DNA of 64,000 bases from Paramyrothecium sp. XJ0827 (Eukaryota > Ascomycota > Sordariomycetes > Hypocreales > Stachybotryaceae). Position numbers and translations under genes: made by a program. The notes under the pieces are model-generated. The model saw only the letters and a list, made by a program, of their open reading frames with translations. It was not told the DNA's origin and ran no database searches. The stretch covers positions 1,674,001 through 1,738,000 of the forward strand of contig JAJFPB010000009.1 of NCBI GenBank assembly GCA_020881915.1, given 5' to 3'. This document shows positions 11,074 through 22,303 of the stretch, piece after piece. Each line of letters opens with the position of its first letter. The first letter of the stretch is position 1.

Positions 11074-12063
11074 ATGGACGTTCCACCCTTCCCTTCCCTT
11101 ACCAAGGTTTGGCACAGCAAGTCATACCCGGCCATCTCACCATCCCGGTCGGAACTCTCAATGAAAGGCAAGACAGTCGTTATAACCGGTGGTGGTACTA
11201 GCATTGGCGCTAGTATCACGAAAGCCTTTGCGGCCGCTGGAAGTGCCAAGATCGCCATCCTGAGCCGTACTGAGAAGAACCTCATGATGACTAAACAGGC
11301 CGTCGAGGCGGAATTTCCAGGAACAGAAATCCTTCCCGTGGTTGCTGACATCGTCAATGTGACTCAGGTGGATGAAGGGTTCGGCAAGATCAACCAAGCA
11401 TTCGGCAAAATCCACGTATTCGTCAGCAACGCCGGGTTTCTACCAGTACCCCAGCCTATGCTCGGCCCCGGTTTCGACATGCAGGACTGGTGGACTACTT
11501 TCAACACTAATGTTCTTGGGGTTTTACTATCTGTGAAGGGGTTTTCTAGACACGCGGCTGAGGGAGCCAGTCTTCTGCATGTCTCTTCGTGTATCGCCCA
11601 CGCTCCGCCGCTGGAGAGCGGCGTGTCCGCTTATGCTGCAAGTAAGGCAGCCGCAACAAAGATATTTGACTTTATTGCCTTGGAGAATCCCGGGCTGCAT
11701 GTGGTCAATGTTCACCCTGGCCTCATTGAAAGTGCAATGAGCCGTAAGAGCGGGCACGGAGGGAAGGATGATGGTGAGTGTCTCCCTGTCCTAGTCTCGA
11801 TTGTTCTTGAAGATGCCCGAATACCAGCTGCGGGGGTATTTGATACAAGGCTGATCGAACTTGCTGTAGTGGAGCTGCCTGGAAACTTCTGCGTTTGGCT
11901 GGTCAGCCCGGAGGCTAAATTTCTGAGGGGCAAATTCGTGTGGGTGAACTGGGATGTAGATGAACTGAAGGCAAGGAAGGAAGAGATCTTGGGCACTGAT
12001 GTACTGGATACGAAGCTTGGCGGAGTATCCTTTGTCGGCTATGGTGGAGTAGAGCACATTTGA
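11074..12063 (+). CDS. Short-chain dehydrogenase/reductase
   Basis: One continuous frame of 329 residues from the ATG at 11074. It shows the classical SDR signature in order: nucleotide-binding TGGGTSIG after a VVITGG strand (about residues 36-46), VSNAG (about 120), the catalytic Ser region VSSC, and YAASK (catalytic Tyr and Lys), followed by the NVHPG loop. It therefore is an NAD(P)-dependent oxidoreductase; the substrate is unknown. The C-terminus (SPEAKFLRGKFVWVNWDVDEL) is typical of a fungal SDR subfamily and closely resembles that of the partial gene at 63,711-64,000. A GTGAGT...CCAG stretch of 54 nt (11776-11829) sits just where an intron interrupts related genes; it is a multiple of three, so with or without splicing the frame stays open. 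Splicing would give 311 residues. Confidence 0.85.
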   Translation: MDVPPFPSLTKVWHSKSYPAISPSRSELSMKGKTVVITGGGTSIGASITKAFAAAGSAKIAILSRTEKNLMMTKQAVEAEFPGTEILPVVADIVNVTQVDEGFGKINQAFGKIHVFVSNAGFLPVPQPMLGPGFDMQDWWTTFNTNVLGVLLSVKGFSRHAAEGASLLHVSSCIAHAPPLESGVSAYAASKAAATKIFDFIALENPGLHVVNVHPGLIESAMSRKSGHGGKDDGECLPVLVSIVLEDARIPAAGVFDTRLIELAVVELPGNFCVWLVSPEAKFLRGKFVWVNWDVDELKARKEEILGTDVLDTKLGGVSFVGYGGVEHI

Positions 12064-12518
12064 GGAAAGAAACGTTGCGTCTGACCCATCTCATTTTAAT
12101 TACGCGGCCGTACTGTAGCCACGCTGGCGTCCATTGCACCTCCATCTCGAGATAAGTTTGTTCGCTTTGTCAATCAAGTGCGGCAAGTAGGCCGGAAAAG
12201 TCAATTGCATTTGGGTGTGGGAGCAAGAGTACTCTCGGCTGAGCTGAATCTGTTTCTTGGATTTCCCGTGTATACTCATGACCGCAGCTGATATGCAGTA
12301 CCTACGTGATGCCAGCTACTTCACGAGAGCAGTAAGATGCACGGCCACTTTGAGCAGTAAAGGGGTACCATGATGTAACATCTAAATCCATTGATCAAAA
12401 GGCACAGGCAGGGCATGCTAATCGCATTAGTAATGATAGATATCCACAATCTGACGTGTCCTACGGAGTTCCGTAGGCACAAAGCGGGGTGTCCCCTTCT
12501 CCACATCCTCGATTCTTC
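12064..12518. other. Intergenic region
   Basis: 3' flank of the SDR gene and promoter of the zinc-finger regulator. No further feature seen. Confidence 0.5.
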
Positions 12519-14311
12519 ATGAGTTTGGACGACGGCGGGAGAGACTTTACGCAACATCAAATTGCGAATTTGGACTTGGCCGAGATGGAGGAGAGTGTCA
12601 CCGTAGGAACTGACTCACACTGTCCCTATTGTCACAAACCTTACACTGGTGTAAACCATCGTAATGAAGCGCCAGCAAGGAATGTACATTTGACATCATC
12701 GACTAACATTTCACAGGCAGAGCTCGAAGCAAGCACATATCTTATTGCCGCAAGAAACAGCTGTTGGGTCCAGTGTCAAGACGGAAAGCCTGCGATGGCT
12801 GTGTGAGAGCCAAGATTCGCTGTAGCTTGGTTCCTGCAGGCTGCTCTCGATGCACATCCAGAGGACAGCCATGTACTTATTCAGGTCATCTCTCCAGCGA
12901 CGCGGACTTTGACAACCCAAGCCCTGCAGCGACCAGTAGCAACTCCTCGCCAAACAAATCACAAAGGGTTACTACTTCATCTTTTAAAGATGATCAAGCT
13001 CTGCTTCTGGACGAACTTAGGACTAAAGTTACTGCTCCGCATACTGATGCAATTCCGAGGAACGGTCAAGTCTTACGCGCTGCTCATACCTGGGATGATG
13101 AAACATCAGGGACTTGGTTCACAGATATGCTGGATCTCCCTTCGCCTGTGAGTGGAGAACACCACCTGGATTTTAACCTAGTTGAAAATGCATTCGACGA
13201 TGTTCGGGGTGTTTTAAATTGTATGCCAGCCTGGGGGCACCCACAGCATCCATCGCCCTCGATTCCGGCATCGCTACCTTATCGAGATCCTTCTTCAATG
13301 CTTGAACGGCGCGATTTCTCCCAACCAGAGCTTGAGATCACCGGTGATCTTGCTCTGCACATTCTTCGTTCTTATCTTCACGTGCTGGCTGACCAGGACT
13401 CCGTTCCCCCATTTATTCATCCAAAATATCGGGGTTTAATGGAACTAAGTACAAGTCGCCCAAGCCCACTACTTGCCGCTATGAAGTTGGCAAGAATGAT
13501 GGTTCTTGGTCGCAGGATGAACAAGGCTCTTATATGGAGATTGATTCGGATAGAACAAGAACGATTGCTGCACGATGTGAGTACTGTGACGTTCAAGTAT
13601 ATCTATCTGTATGCAAGCTAAATAGAGAAATCACGAAAAGCACACAAGATTTAGTAAATGGGAGGCTCTAGAAGCGCTGCAGTCTCTTGTTCTCTACATC
13701 TTGATGAGGATCACCGAGGGACGTCATGACTATACCAATTTCGATGCCCAGCTCCTGGTTTCTGTAAATGTGAATAGCCAAAGTTCAACTCTTTCTCGGA
13801 TCTACATACTGAATACAGAGAGGGATAGGCAATATGTCGTCACATTACGAAACATTTTGGCACACTCATCAGCTCTGAGGAGCTCAAGGATGAAATGCTC
13901 CCGTGGAAGGACTGGGTCTTTTTCGAATCTCGCCGTAGGTATGTGCCGGGTGGTCCAGACGATTCTAAGATGCAAGACCTTTTGACTAACGACACGACAA
14001 GTAGATCCGCAACCATGTTTCTCATTATTGATAGTATTCTTCACGCTCGTGTTTCGGACCCCAGCCCGGCCATGCCGGAGTATACGTTCGCTCCCGCGCC
14101 GTCCCCGCGGGTGCTATGGGATGCCGAGAATGAGGTGGACTGGACCGTCGCCTACGCCGGACACCTGCGGTCGAATATAAGGCACGGCATGCTGAGAAAC
14201 GGGGACCTTGTTGCCCTGAAAGAGGCATCTGGGGAACAGCATGACAGATGGTACGCCTACGCCGACTCATTTGGTGTTCTAGTGACCCTTGCAGCAAACC
14301 TGATTATCTAG
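12519..14311 (+). CDS. Transcription factor with C2HC-type finger and Zn2Cys6 cluster
   Basis: Five exons: 12519..12648, 12717..13596, 13655..13763, 13829..13938, 14005..14311, with phase kept at all junctions (511 residues). Introns of 58-68 nt carry good branch sites (GACTAAC in the first and fourth). An N-terminal zinc-finger half, CPYCHKPYT, is joined by splicing to a segment ending SKHISYC, giving a C2HC-type finger; directly after it comes a Zn2Cys6 cluster, CDGCVRAKIRC and CSRCTSRGQPC (residues about 70-97). The C-terminal half contains the conserved helices of fungal regulators (KWEALEALQSLVLYILMR; DWVFFESRRR across the last intron). A nuclear DNA-binding regulator is expected. It is 455 bp downstream of the SDR gene on the same strand, so it might control it, but nothing proves this. 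Confidence 0.8.
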
Positions 14312-16672
14312 AATCCTCAATCTATAATGTGAGAAGTGCAATCGTTCTCTTCGCAATTGCTTCCCCATGTTTCTTAGCCGGCTCGACTATTCCTGGTCCC
14401 AGTCAATTTTAATGGCTCAAGCCTTCGCAGCTTTATAGACGGCCCAGGACGGTTGAGTGATGGACTCTGAGATTGTGGCTCACGTTGTCGCGATGAAAGT
14501 TCAGTCACGAAGTGTTAATGACAACTGGTAAATAGTATTTATCCCGCACTATATGCCAAGTAATAGGGTGCAATCTGTCCCTTTCTCAAAGATATATGTG
14601 GTTATCTGTACTCTTTTGAGCGAAGTACAACCCCTGGATGTTGCCAACCTCGCCTCGTGTTAGTAGGCCTTTGCTCACAACTCCACGCTGGCTTGACTAT
14701 TACAACTTGTTGCAGAAATTTAGGGGATTAGTGATGACGTTATTACTAATTGCTGCACTGCTGGAGCTGTGCCGTGAAAATGGTGCCAGAGAGGAAGAGA
14801 ATTCACACTGAAATACTACACTAGCGTAGTCAAGGATAGAGAAGAGCCCTGTCAACTCGGCACTGAATGTAATTGTCCATAGACGAGGGTTGCGGACTGA
14901 GGTGGGACTGCTAATTTGGCTGCCTACCCCGTCTCAAGGACCGTTCAAAACAGTGATACTGGGAATCTTCCCGTTCAGTTTCTTACATGATTGTAAAGAT
15001 TCATTCGTTGGGGCTTGTAACCGCATAAGCTTTTATCAAAGCTCTCTCGTGTAAATAAATATAAGTGGTTAGTTTGCTGTTAGTAGAGTTACCTCTACCT
15101 CGAGCATTTTACATAGCAACTACTGGTCGTGACAGCAAAATCGCTAATATAGAATCACTCCGAAGTTCCTCTCTGCATTCGTTGACAAGATCAGAGACTT
15201 CGTTTGCCATAGCAAGTACTCCACGGCCCTTGCAAAATGGCAGTGGACTGAGGTGTGGGTGTGTGGCGCCTCAGACCGAATGACATGATAAATAGTACTG
15301 AAGGTGCGAAGGCCCAAGGAAGTTTTGATGACGCGAAGCGTATGTGCGGAAACAACCAAGACGTTGCACCGAACTTTGCGATGTTGAGTGACTGATGCCA
15401 GATATAGGCACTCGCATTGGGATAGCCTTGTTATGGAGGAGTTGACGACTCTTGAAGAAGCGAACCTCCATGCTGTTCAGTTTTTTGAACGAGTGAGCTT
15501 CTTGGCCGTGGTAAGTTTGTCAGTGCGTAACAGTCATTTTACCATTCCCGCGCCTTGGTGGCCAAACTGAGTCGCCAAGGGCTTGGAGTTGAGGCTACCT
15601 CAAAACCAGGGGAAAGCGTGCATGTCACAGAAAACACCTCGAGATGCCAACCACCTTCGGACCAAAGACACAGCACTTGGTGGCAATGACCTTTTTGTTG
15701 TCTCAGGGAAACGAGCGGGCTTAAAACATGTTCGGCAATTGGAAATCCACGTAAGGAAATGCAGCTGAAATCAACGCCGACAGTGCACCAGTCCTTGAAG
15801 GCATTGTTGAGATGCCTTGTTTATGCCGATCCCTACATACGCCGGTCAAAGAAATATGATCCCCTGCTCTTCATGGAGCCGCCTCAAACACGGAATCGTG
15901 GACGCTTCAATGTTAGATACAGGTCCCGAGGCATACTTGGCAGCCTCATTCCCGATCAGGCTTCCAAGGCGGCATTTACGAGAAACGCGAGATAATAAAA
16001 TTAGTGCGACTGTGGCCTTGTGGCTGTGAGGCTGGAAAGACGGCTCCAGCTTTCCCCAGTTAGCGCGAGACTGTTCCTGGTCCCTACGTCCGTAAGATTT
16101 TGGGGGCCACGGGGTAATTGCAATCGTAGAGGCCAGTGGCCAGCCAATTGCTTGGCGAGATCGATCTGTGGCTGTGTCCCCTGCGGCTTCGAGGTGTTAC
16201 AGATCTAGGATGGCACCTCAGACTCGATTTGGTAGTTGTTGATGCAGGTGCACTGTACTCTGGGGATATTTGACGGATTGTAAGCCTCCTGAGAACCCAC
16301 ACCCAAACGGCGTGATGGTTCCTCGAAAAGAACGCCTTGCAGGATTCGCAACGCTCTCAGTTAATCTCAATCCAAGGCTGTCCGGCATGCAAGATGAAAG
16401 AGAGCCGTCAGCCAACCTGTAAGGCTTTGTTACGCTTGTCGGTATTGGGGGTCCAAATCACGAACAGAGTAAATGAATGTCTTCACAATAGAGCACTACT
16501 ATACTTTAGAAGTATAAGAAGAGGTGAACATTCTACTCTTCAACAGTTTAAATCATCCTCATCACCAACATCACTTCCTCACATCTTCACAAGATCCTCA
16601 GCTCTTCAGCGCCCAGAATTTCCCCCCTTCCAAGTTTTCCTTAAAAGACTTTCACTCACACCAACCTTCAAC
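14312..16672. other. Intergenic region
   Basis: More than 2.3 kb with no convincing gene; only short random frames. The last 150 bases before 16,673 are a pyrimidine- and CA-rich leader (repeated TCACA / CCTCAC) typical of a strongly expressed fungal gene, with a TATAAGA at 16513-16519. Confidence 0.5.
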
Positions 16673-17242
16673 ATGAAGTTCCAGCTCTTCGCTACCATCA
16701 TTGCCGGCGCCTTCGCCACCACAGCTCTGGCTGCTCCCAGTGCCGACCTCGATCTTGCCGCTCGCGCCACCGACAAGAAGGACACCGTTGCCTCGGTTGA
16801 CGAGAAGTCCCTTGCCTCGATCGAGTTTCTCTTCGACGAGATTCTCGCCATCCCTGACGACGTTCTTCTCAAGGGAGACGAGGCCACCGAAAAGTGGCTC
16901 GCCGAGAACCCTCTCAGTGACCCTGATCTGGTTATCGAAACGGCTTTGAGCCAGCGCGATGTTAACGGCGAAGAGAGTGCTATTCTCGAGCGTGGCATCC
17001 CTAAGGCCATCAAGTGCGCCGCCGCTATTGCTGATCTCATCGTCGGACACATTGTTCCCGCTTCCAAGCTCCTGAAGATCAAGAGACTCATCAAGTCCGT
17101 CGGTGGTGTCAGGAAGGCTGTCAAACTTCTGCTCAAAGCCAAGACCAAGGCTCAGTTCATCAGAATCGGCGGCTCCGCTCTCTGGAAGCTCTACCAGGAA
17201 ATCTCCGGCATTGCTTCCGTCCGCCGCAACTGCTTCAAGTAA
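16673..17242 (+). CDS. Small secreted protein with acidic pro-region and basic C-terminus
   Basis: Intronless, 189 residues. The ATG at 16673 is used because it starts a clear signal peptide (MKFQLFATIIAGAFATTALA, then APS); the frame upstream is leader. Residues about 25-95 are strongly acidic (runs such as VDEKS, FDEILAIPDD, GDEATEKW). From about residue 108 (LERGIPKAIKCAA) the protein becomes strongly basic and amphipathic with many Lys and Arg at helical spacing (KLLKIKRLIKS, RKAVKLLLKAKTKAQF) and ends RRNCFK. Only two cysteines are in the mature part, near its two ends, so one disulfide could close it. Acidic pro-piece plus cationic amphipathic mature part is the usual build of secreted antimicrobial peptides. 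No named family recognised. Confidence 0.8.
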   Translation: MKFQLFATIIAGAFATTALAAPSADLDLAARATDKKDTVASVDEKSLASIEFLFDEILAIPDDVLLKGDEATEKWLAENPLSDPDLVIETALSQRDVNGEESAILERGIPKAIKCAAAIADLIVGHIVPASKLLKIKRLIKSVGGVRKAVKLLLKAKTKAQFIRIGGSALWKLYQEISGIASVRRNCFK

Positions 17243-17888
17243 AACACGGCTTCCTTGGCATGCATTCAAGTTCCGGCGTCTGGCATCAACTTGCAAGCTT
17301 TTCTGGCCCCCTTGGTCAATATTCCTAAACAGACCTTAGCATCGTGGGATTTGGATCTTGGCAGGCAATCTACCAGAAGAATGGTGACCTGGAAGTGCCA
17401 AAATTGAGATTTTTGAGAGTTTTATCTGTACAATAGGGAAGTGGCTGGATGATACATGAGGATATTTTTGTTTTGCTTTCGTTCTCTCTTTTTGTACATA
17501 AGCAGCTCTACTCTCTTCTTCCTTTCTTCTTTTGTGTGTATTAAATTGATCCTTTGTCGCCAAACTGCTTCCGAAGAGTATCTGTGAGAATTTCGAAAAG
17601 ATGTTATCGAAGCAAACTAAGTGATCTGAAGGCACATATTTTCTTCAAGCGAGAAACACGGAACCCAGGACGGAGCCAAGCAAAAGGGAATCTGGTGTTT
17701 ACACTGCTCTGTTTGGACCCAAAAGACAGATTCAAGGGGCAAGTGAGACTGTTTTTAACAAGTCGCTATATGCATATCCAGCGGTGGCGAGGAATGCATG
17801 CGAAGTGGTGGCTCTATTATTAACACGAAACTATTGAACGCTATGCAAACTGTTTGTACAACCTCCAAGATGGGGTGTGTTTTCACAC
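17243..17888. other. Intergenic region between convergent genes
   Basis: Holds the 3' untranslated regions of the small secreted protein (plus) and the subtilase (minus). No other feature seen. Confidence 0.5.
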
Positions 17889-20803
17889 CTATTTAACAGG
17901 TTCATATTGACCAGTAACGGAAAAGGGAATAGTGAAGATATCCCAATTATCCGATGCTTCCGGGCGGCCAAAAGGTACCAGGGCGGCGAATCGGAGACTG
18001 CATGTAGTCATGGTCAGTTCAAGCAAATTTCAAGGTGTCAGGATAACTTACGTATAATCACCATTGGCGATCTTTGTGCCGTTTGCAAGCTTACCGAACC
18101 ACCAGTACTCACTCCATCCAGCTGCTGAGTTTCTGTCCGTCTCGCGGTTAGGGTAGTCGTTGGTCTCATCGGGATTCCATCCCAGCGTATCAAACCACTG
18201 CGGAACCTGGCCGGCGCCAACCCACCAGGTGCCGGATCCGACATACCCGTTCTTGCCGGGGACTAGAGGCCACGACCACTTGCGCTCGCTCCAGCTACGC
18301 TCGAAGATCTGAAGGAATAGAGTCAATACACGACACAAAACACTGAGGAATAGCGCATCAAGTCTAGTGAGGCGTGCGAAGTAGAACCAGAGATTGGGGG
18401 CTCAACTCACGTCATAGCGAAGCTGCCGAGTGCCGAAACCGAGGGAAGCATAGATGCGCGGGAAGTCCTGGTTGGTTAAATTGAAAGAAAAACTGCAAAA
18501 ATTGTCAGTTGCTGAGTATCGGCATTCGTAAGAAAATTCTCACGTTGACTTGTTGCTGTGTTGAACGGGAGGTAGCATCGATTCTAGCCTTGGCTGCTCG
18601 TAGAACATCTTGCGAAACAGTTGCTTCAGATCACCCGCAGCACCTGGGAACACCGTTAGATCTTGGAGAGTACGGGTCTCTTTGGAGTGGGCTTACCTAG
18701 GAATGGCACTCTGAGAATGTTGCCATTGCTGCCACTGACGACGATGCTGCCGCCGTACAGGGGAAGCGAGCCTGCGGGCCAACCTGCCTTGTCGGGGTTT
18801 TGGAAAGCGACGCTAAGGCGGATGAGAAACTAGGTCATAAATTTGCGGCCGTGCTAGGGACTTCACTTACGTGACAACCTTGCTGGCACCTGGCTTTAAG
18901 ACAAACTTGGATGGAAGAGTGGCGTTGACAGAGTAGGGGATGAAATTCATGTCCCAGTAGCCCCGGATCGAGTTGGCGTAGACCGAGCCCAAGGTATCAA
19001 CTCCCATGGCATCTTCCTTGGTAAACGAGTACTCGACGTCCTCGTCGCCGTTGTTGATGACCGTGACCTTGTGGTATCGCGAGAAGTAGCGCGTGTCGTT
19101 CAGGGCCATTGGCTCATACACCAAGTCTGTGGTCGCCCCCAAGACTTGGCTGGCGTTAACCATGCCTGTACCAACCTGAGGCACAGGCGCAGCCTCCTCT
19201 TCGAAGAGCCTGTTCTTGACCTTGAGGCTGTTGGAGACGAGGCGGCGGTGCATGAACTCCGCAAAGCCCTTGCCATGCGTTTTGCGTCCTCCATACTGGC
19301 CAATGTACAGCGCAGCGATGCCAGCCACGTAGGGCGTAGCCATGGAAGTCCCGCTGGCTAATTGGTATCCTCCGTTGAAGTAGGTACTGTAGATCTCGTT
19401 TCCGGGAGCGCCGACATCGGGCTTGATCTGAAGATCGAACAACGGGCCCCAAGATGTATCGAAGGCGGACATGATTGACTGATCATCGCCTTGGTTCGGG
19501 GCGACATTGGCGACGGCAACAACACCCTTGGCGCTGGAAGGAGACAGGGCGGAAAAAGGACCTCGCTGCCCACCGTTGCCCACAGAGACAGTGATAACAA
19601 CGCCTTCTCTGGCCAGCCTCGTCGCGACTGTTTCCCACGCGCCCTCGGACCAGCCACCTCCTAGGCCAATACTGGCTGTGATGATGTCAACCTGTGACCA
19701 AAAGGATTAGATATGCGTGAGTACGGCTTCCGTCGAAAGAATTTTAAACTTACGTCGTCTTCGTAGGCACGCAGAAATGCGTCAATGTTGATGGCATCAT
19801 CTGTCCAACCCTGTCGTTAATGCCCGTTAGTTTTGCTGTACACGTCGCAAGTACTCTCGCCCCTGACAGGTACTACTGAGAATCTGTTGAACTTACCTCC
19901 GGAAGAGCAGATGTTTTGTAGGCATATAGAGTCGCCTCGGGGGCAACTCCTGACCAGCTAGATGGTGCGAAAGAGTGTTAGCCCTCTGCACAAGATATAC
20001 TCTCCCATGCCAGAAGAACGCTTACTTCTTGCCCTTGCCAGCCACGATACCGGCTACATGTGTGCCGTGGCCCATGATGTCCATCGGATCCTCGTCTGGG
20101 AATTTAGGCCCGCTTCGGGGCCAGGCTATCAAAGTGGCGATAGTAAGTACTTAGACTGGCAAAGACCGTTCTAGCTCGGAGAGGGAAACCATACTGCCGT
20201 TTCCTGCAAAATCATATCCTCCTGCAACCTTGAAGCCTTTCCCAAAGCCACCGCCAAGCTGGACCAAGAGTCAGCGCAGCTTCACAGCGATCTTGAGCAA
20301 CAACATACATCAGGATGAGTATAGTCGACGCCCGTGTCAACGACAGCAACCTTGACTCCCTTGCCGAAGATGCCCCTGTCATGGAGGGCTCGTACGCCCG
20401 TGAAATTGTGAACGTTATAGCGCGCTGGATCCAGGTCGCTGCCCGGCACTGCCTCGACCTGTGTAGGTCTGAAGATTCGGTTCGGCCATACGCTTGCAAC
20501 GTTGGGCAGTGAAGCGATATCTTCGAGGCTGTAAGATTCTGTTTCAACGTTCGCGCCGTAGAATACGGTGCTGTGGTAATCCTTCAGGACCTTGACTTTG
20601 TCATCGGCACCAAAAATGTTGTCTCGCTTTGTGATGCCCTACGCAAGACTGTTAGGTCGAATTGCTTGGATGTGTTTGAAGATACATCGCTCTCCTACCT
20701 GCGTGTATTCCACAATGTAGCCACGCGGTGCGGAGAAGTCGATCTCGGCCCCGAGGGCGAGACTAGCGGTCGCCAATAGGTGCAGGGTGACGCGCGACAA
20801 CAT
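17889..20803 (-). CDS. Secreted subtilisin-like serine protease (S8A)
   Basis: Twelve exons keep phase throughout: 20803..20699, 20638..20309, 20258..20195, 20125..20026, 19957..19897, 19810..19754, 19691..18871, 18812..18697, 18643..18544, 18492..18411, 18308..18052, 17997..17889 (733 residues). A signal peptide (LHLLATASLALGA) is followed by an inhibitor-I9-like propeptide. The catalytic triad is visible: Asp in VAVVDTGVDYTHP, His in GHGTHVAGIVAG, Ser in SGTSMATPYVAG; the oxyanion Asn lies in VSVGNGG. A C-terminal beta-sandwich of the Fn3-like type and a final LRFAALVPFG segment follow. It resembles fungal Vpr/Pr1C-type subtilases, but the protease-associated domain usually inserted between His and Ser is absent: VANVAPNQG runs straight on to DVGAPG. 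Expected to be extracellular, degrading host or substrate protein. Confidence 0.85.
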
Positions 20804-22303
20804 TGTTTGTGTGATACAACGCTGCCTGTTCACTGCGTAGATGGGGAATCGGCTTCATTTCGAGGGTAATGGGCTTCGCCGCTACTTGTACTCTGTGCTC
20901 TGTTGGCGGAGTGTACCCTGTCAGGCCCAGAATACGAAATCTAACAGGCGATCTTCATCTCCGGGAGGCCGTCAGTGGCACGCGTCGGCAATCTCAACTA
21001 GTGATGCACGCTAGAGTTGGATTGGTATAGGTAGTGGCTTGGGCATTGCAGCCCTCAGCCTGGGACGATTAGGCTGGTCCCGTGCTGTCACTAAATGTGG
21101 TTCCCGTCTCGTGTTCAGGGGCCTTGGCGGACTGAGAACAGGGGGCTCGGCTTCTGTTTGATGTTGTCTTGTGTAGCCAAGCAGAATAATCTCGCTTTCG
21201 CCGGAAGAATCTGCGGTATGCCATATCTCTTCCAGCCCTCTCTTCCAGGTCTTGATGGGATGAGTCCGAACAGGCGATGATACATCGCATGGATACGCTC
21301 ATCAGTGTGTGCATGACCGTACTGATTGAGCCCAGCTATTGGCTCCACCGTCTTGGAAATCGACTCGGCACAGAGCCAGTCCCAATGCTTTACATATCGG
21401 TAGCCTTGACGTGAGCCCAAAATAGAAATATACATGTGGTCTCAGCGCTTCCGCTTTGCCGGCTACTTGCTGAACGGTTTCCTTCTGAAGTTTTCTTTCG
21501 CTACGGGCATGACGACGTGCCAAGAGCCAGTGCAAAGGAGCTAGAAAATAGTCCATGGCCGTGCTATCACCATTTGGACTAGTCTCGCCTGGGGGCCTGC
21601 GCTATAGCAAGCAAGGATGAAGCTGATGGCAGATTCTGGAAATTCGACATTCCGTGAATAAATCACACGGTGAGTCTACGTGTTTCCTCAACGATCCGGT
21701 ACTAAGGAGCGATAGTATCTCGTGTTGCATTATATGTTGCACAACACAAATCTAACTATGAGCAGTGTTTAGTCCTCGGCACTGTCAATTGTGCGTGATG
21801 TTCAGAATTGACAATGTCAATCCAGATTATGATCGCTTCCGCTCCCTGCAAAACGCGGCCATCCACAATGTTGTTTGTATTCGTTCGTGCACCTTGATCA
21901 GCGTTTCGCAACAAATCCTCAACTTCCACATGCCAATGAGTTCTTGCCGACCTGAAATCATCCTGCGCAGAAGGCTACCACAACTTGGCTGGAGGCAAAG
22001 ACGAAAATTCTTGCCGGCAACAGTCTGCAGGTTAAATTTTATTCATCATATATCATGGAGTAGTGAATAGAAGGCTCCAGAGCAATTGATATTGACAATA
22101 TTATCGTGTGTCATACTTCATTACTGACGTAAAGAGATAGAAGAATCCCTGATAGAACCATTCATACCTTGCCCAAGAAAACCATGCCCCCAATGGAGCT
22201 TTTTTCAGCTCGTCATCGATTATTGATCTTTAGATGAACTAAAATTCATTCCTGCCATGGAATCGGCACGAGAAGTCAAATGAAAATATTTAGCAGAGGA
22301 GTT
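20804..22303. other. Intergenic region
   Basis: Promoter of the subtilase (right of 20,803) and 3' flank of the P450. No convincing gene; the small frames here lack codon bias and splice support. Confidence 0.5.

Noticed and set aside
16652..17296. Long minus-strand frame opposite the small secreted protein
   Set aside because: Shadow of the codon-biased plus-strand gene, which has a signal peptide and coherent sequence.
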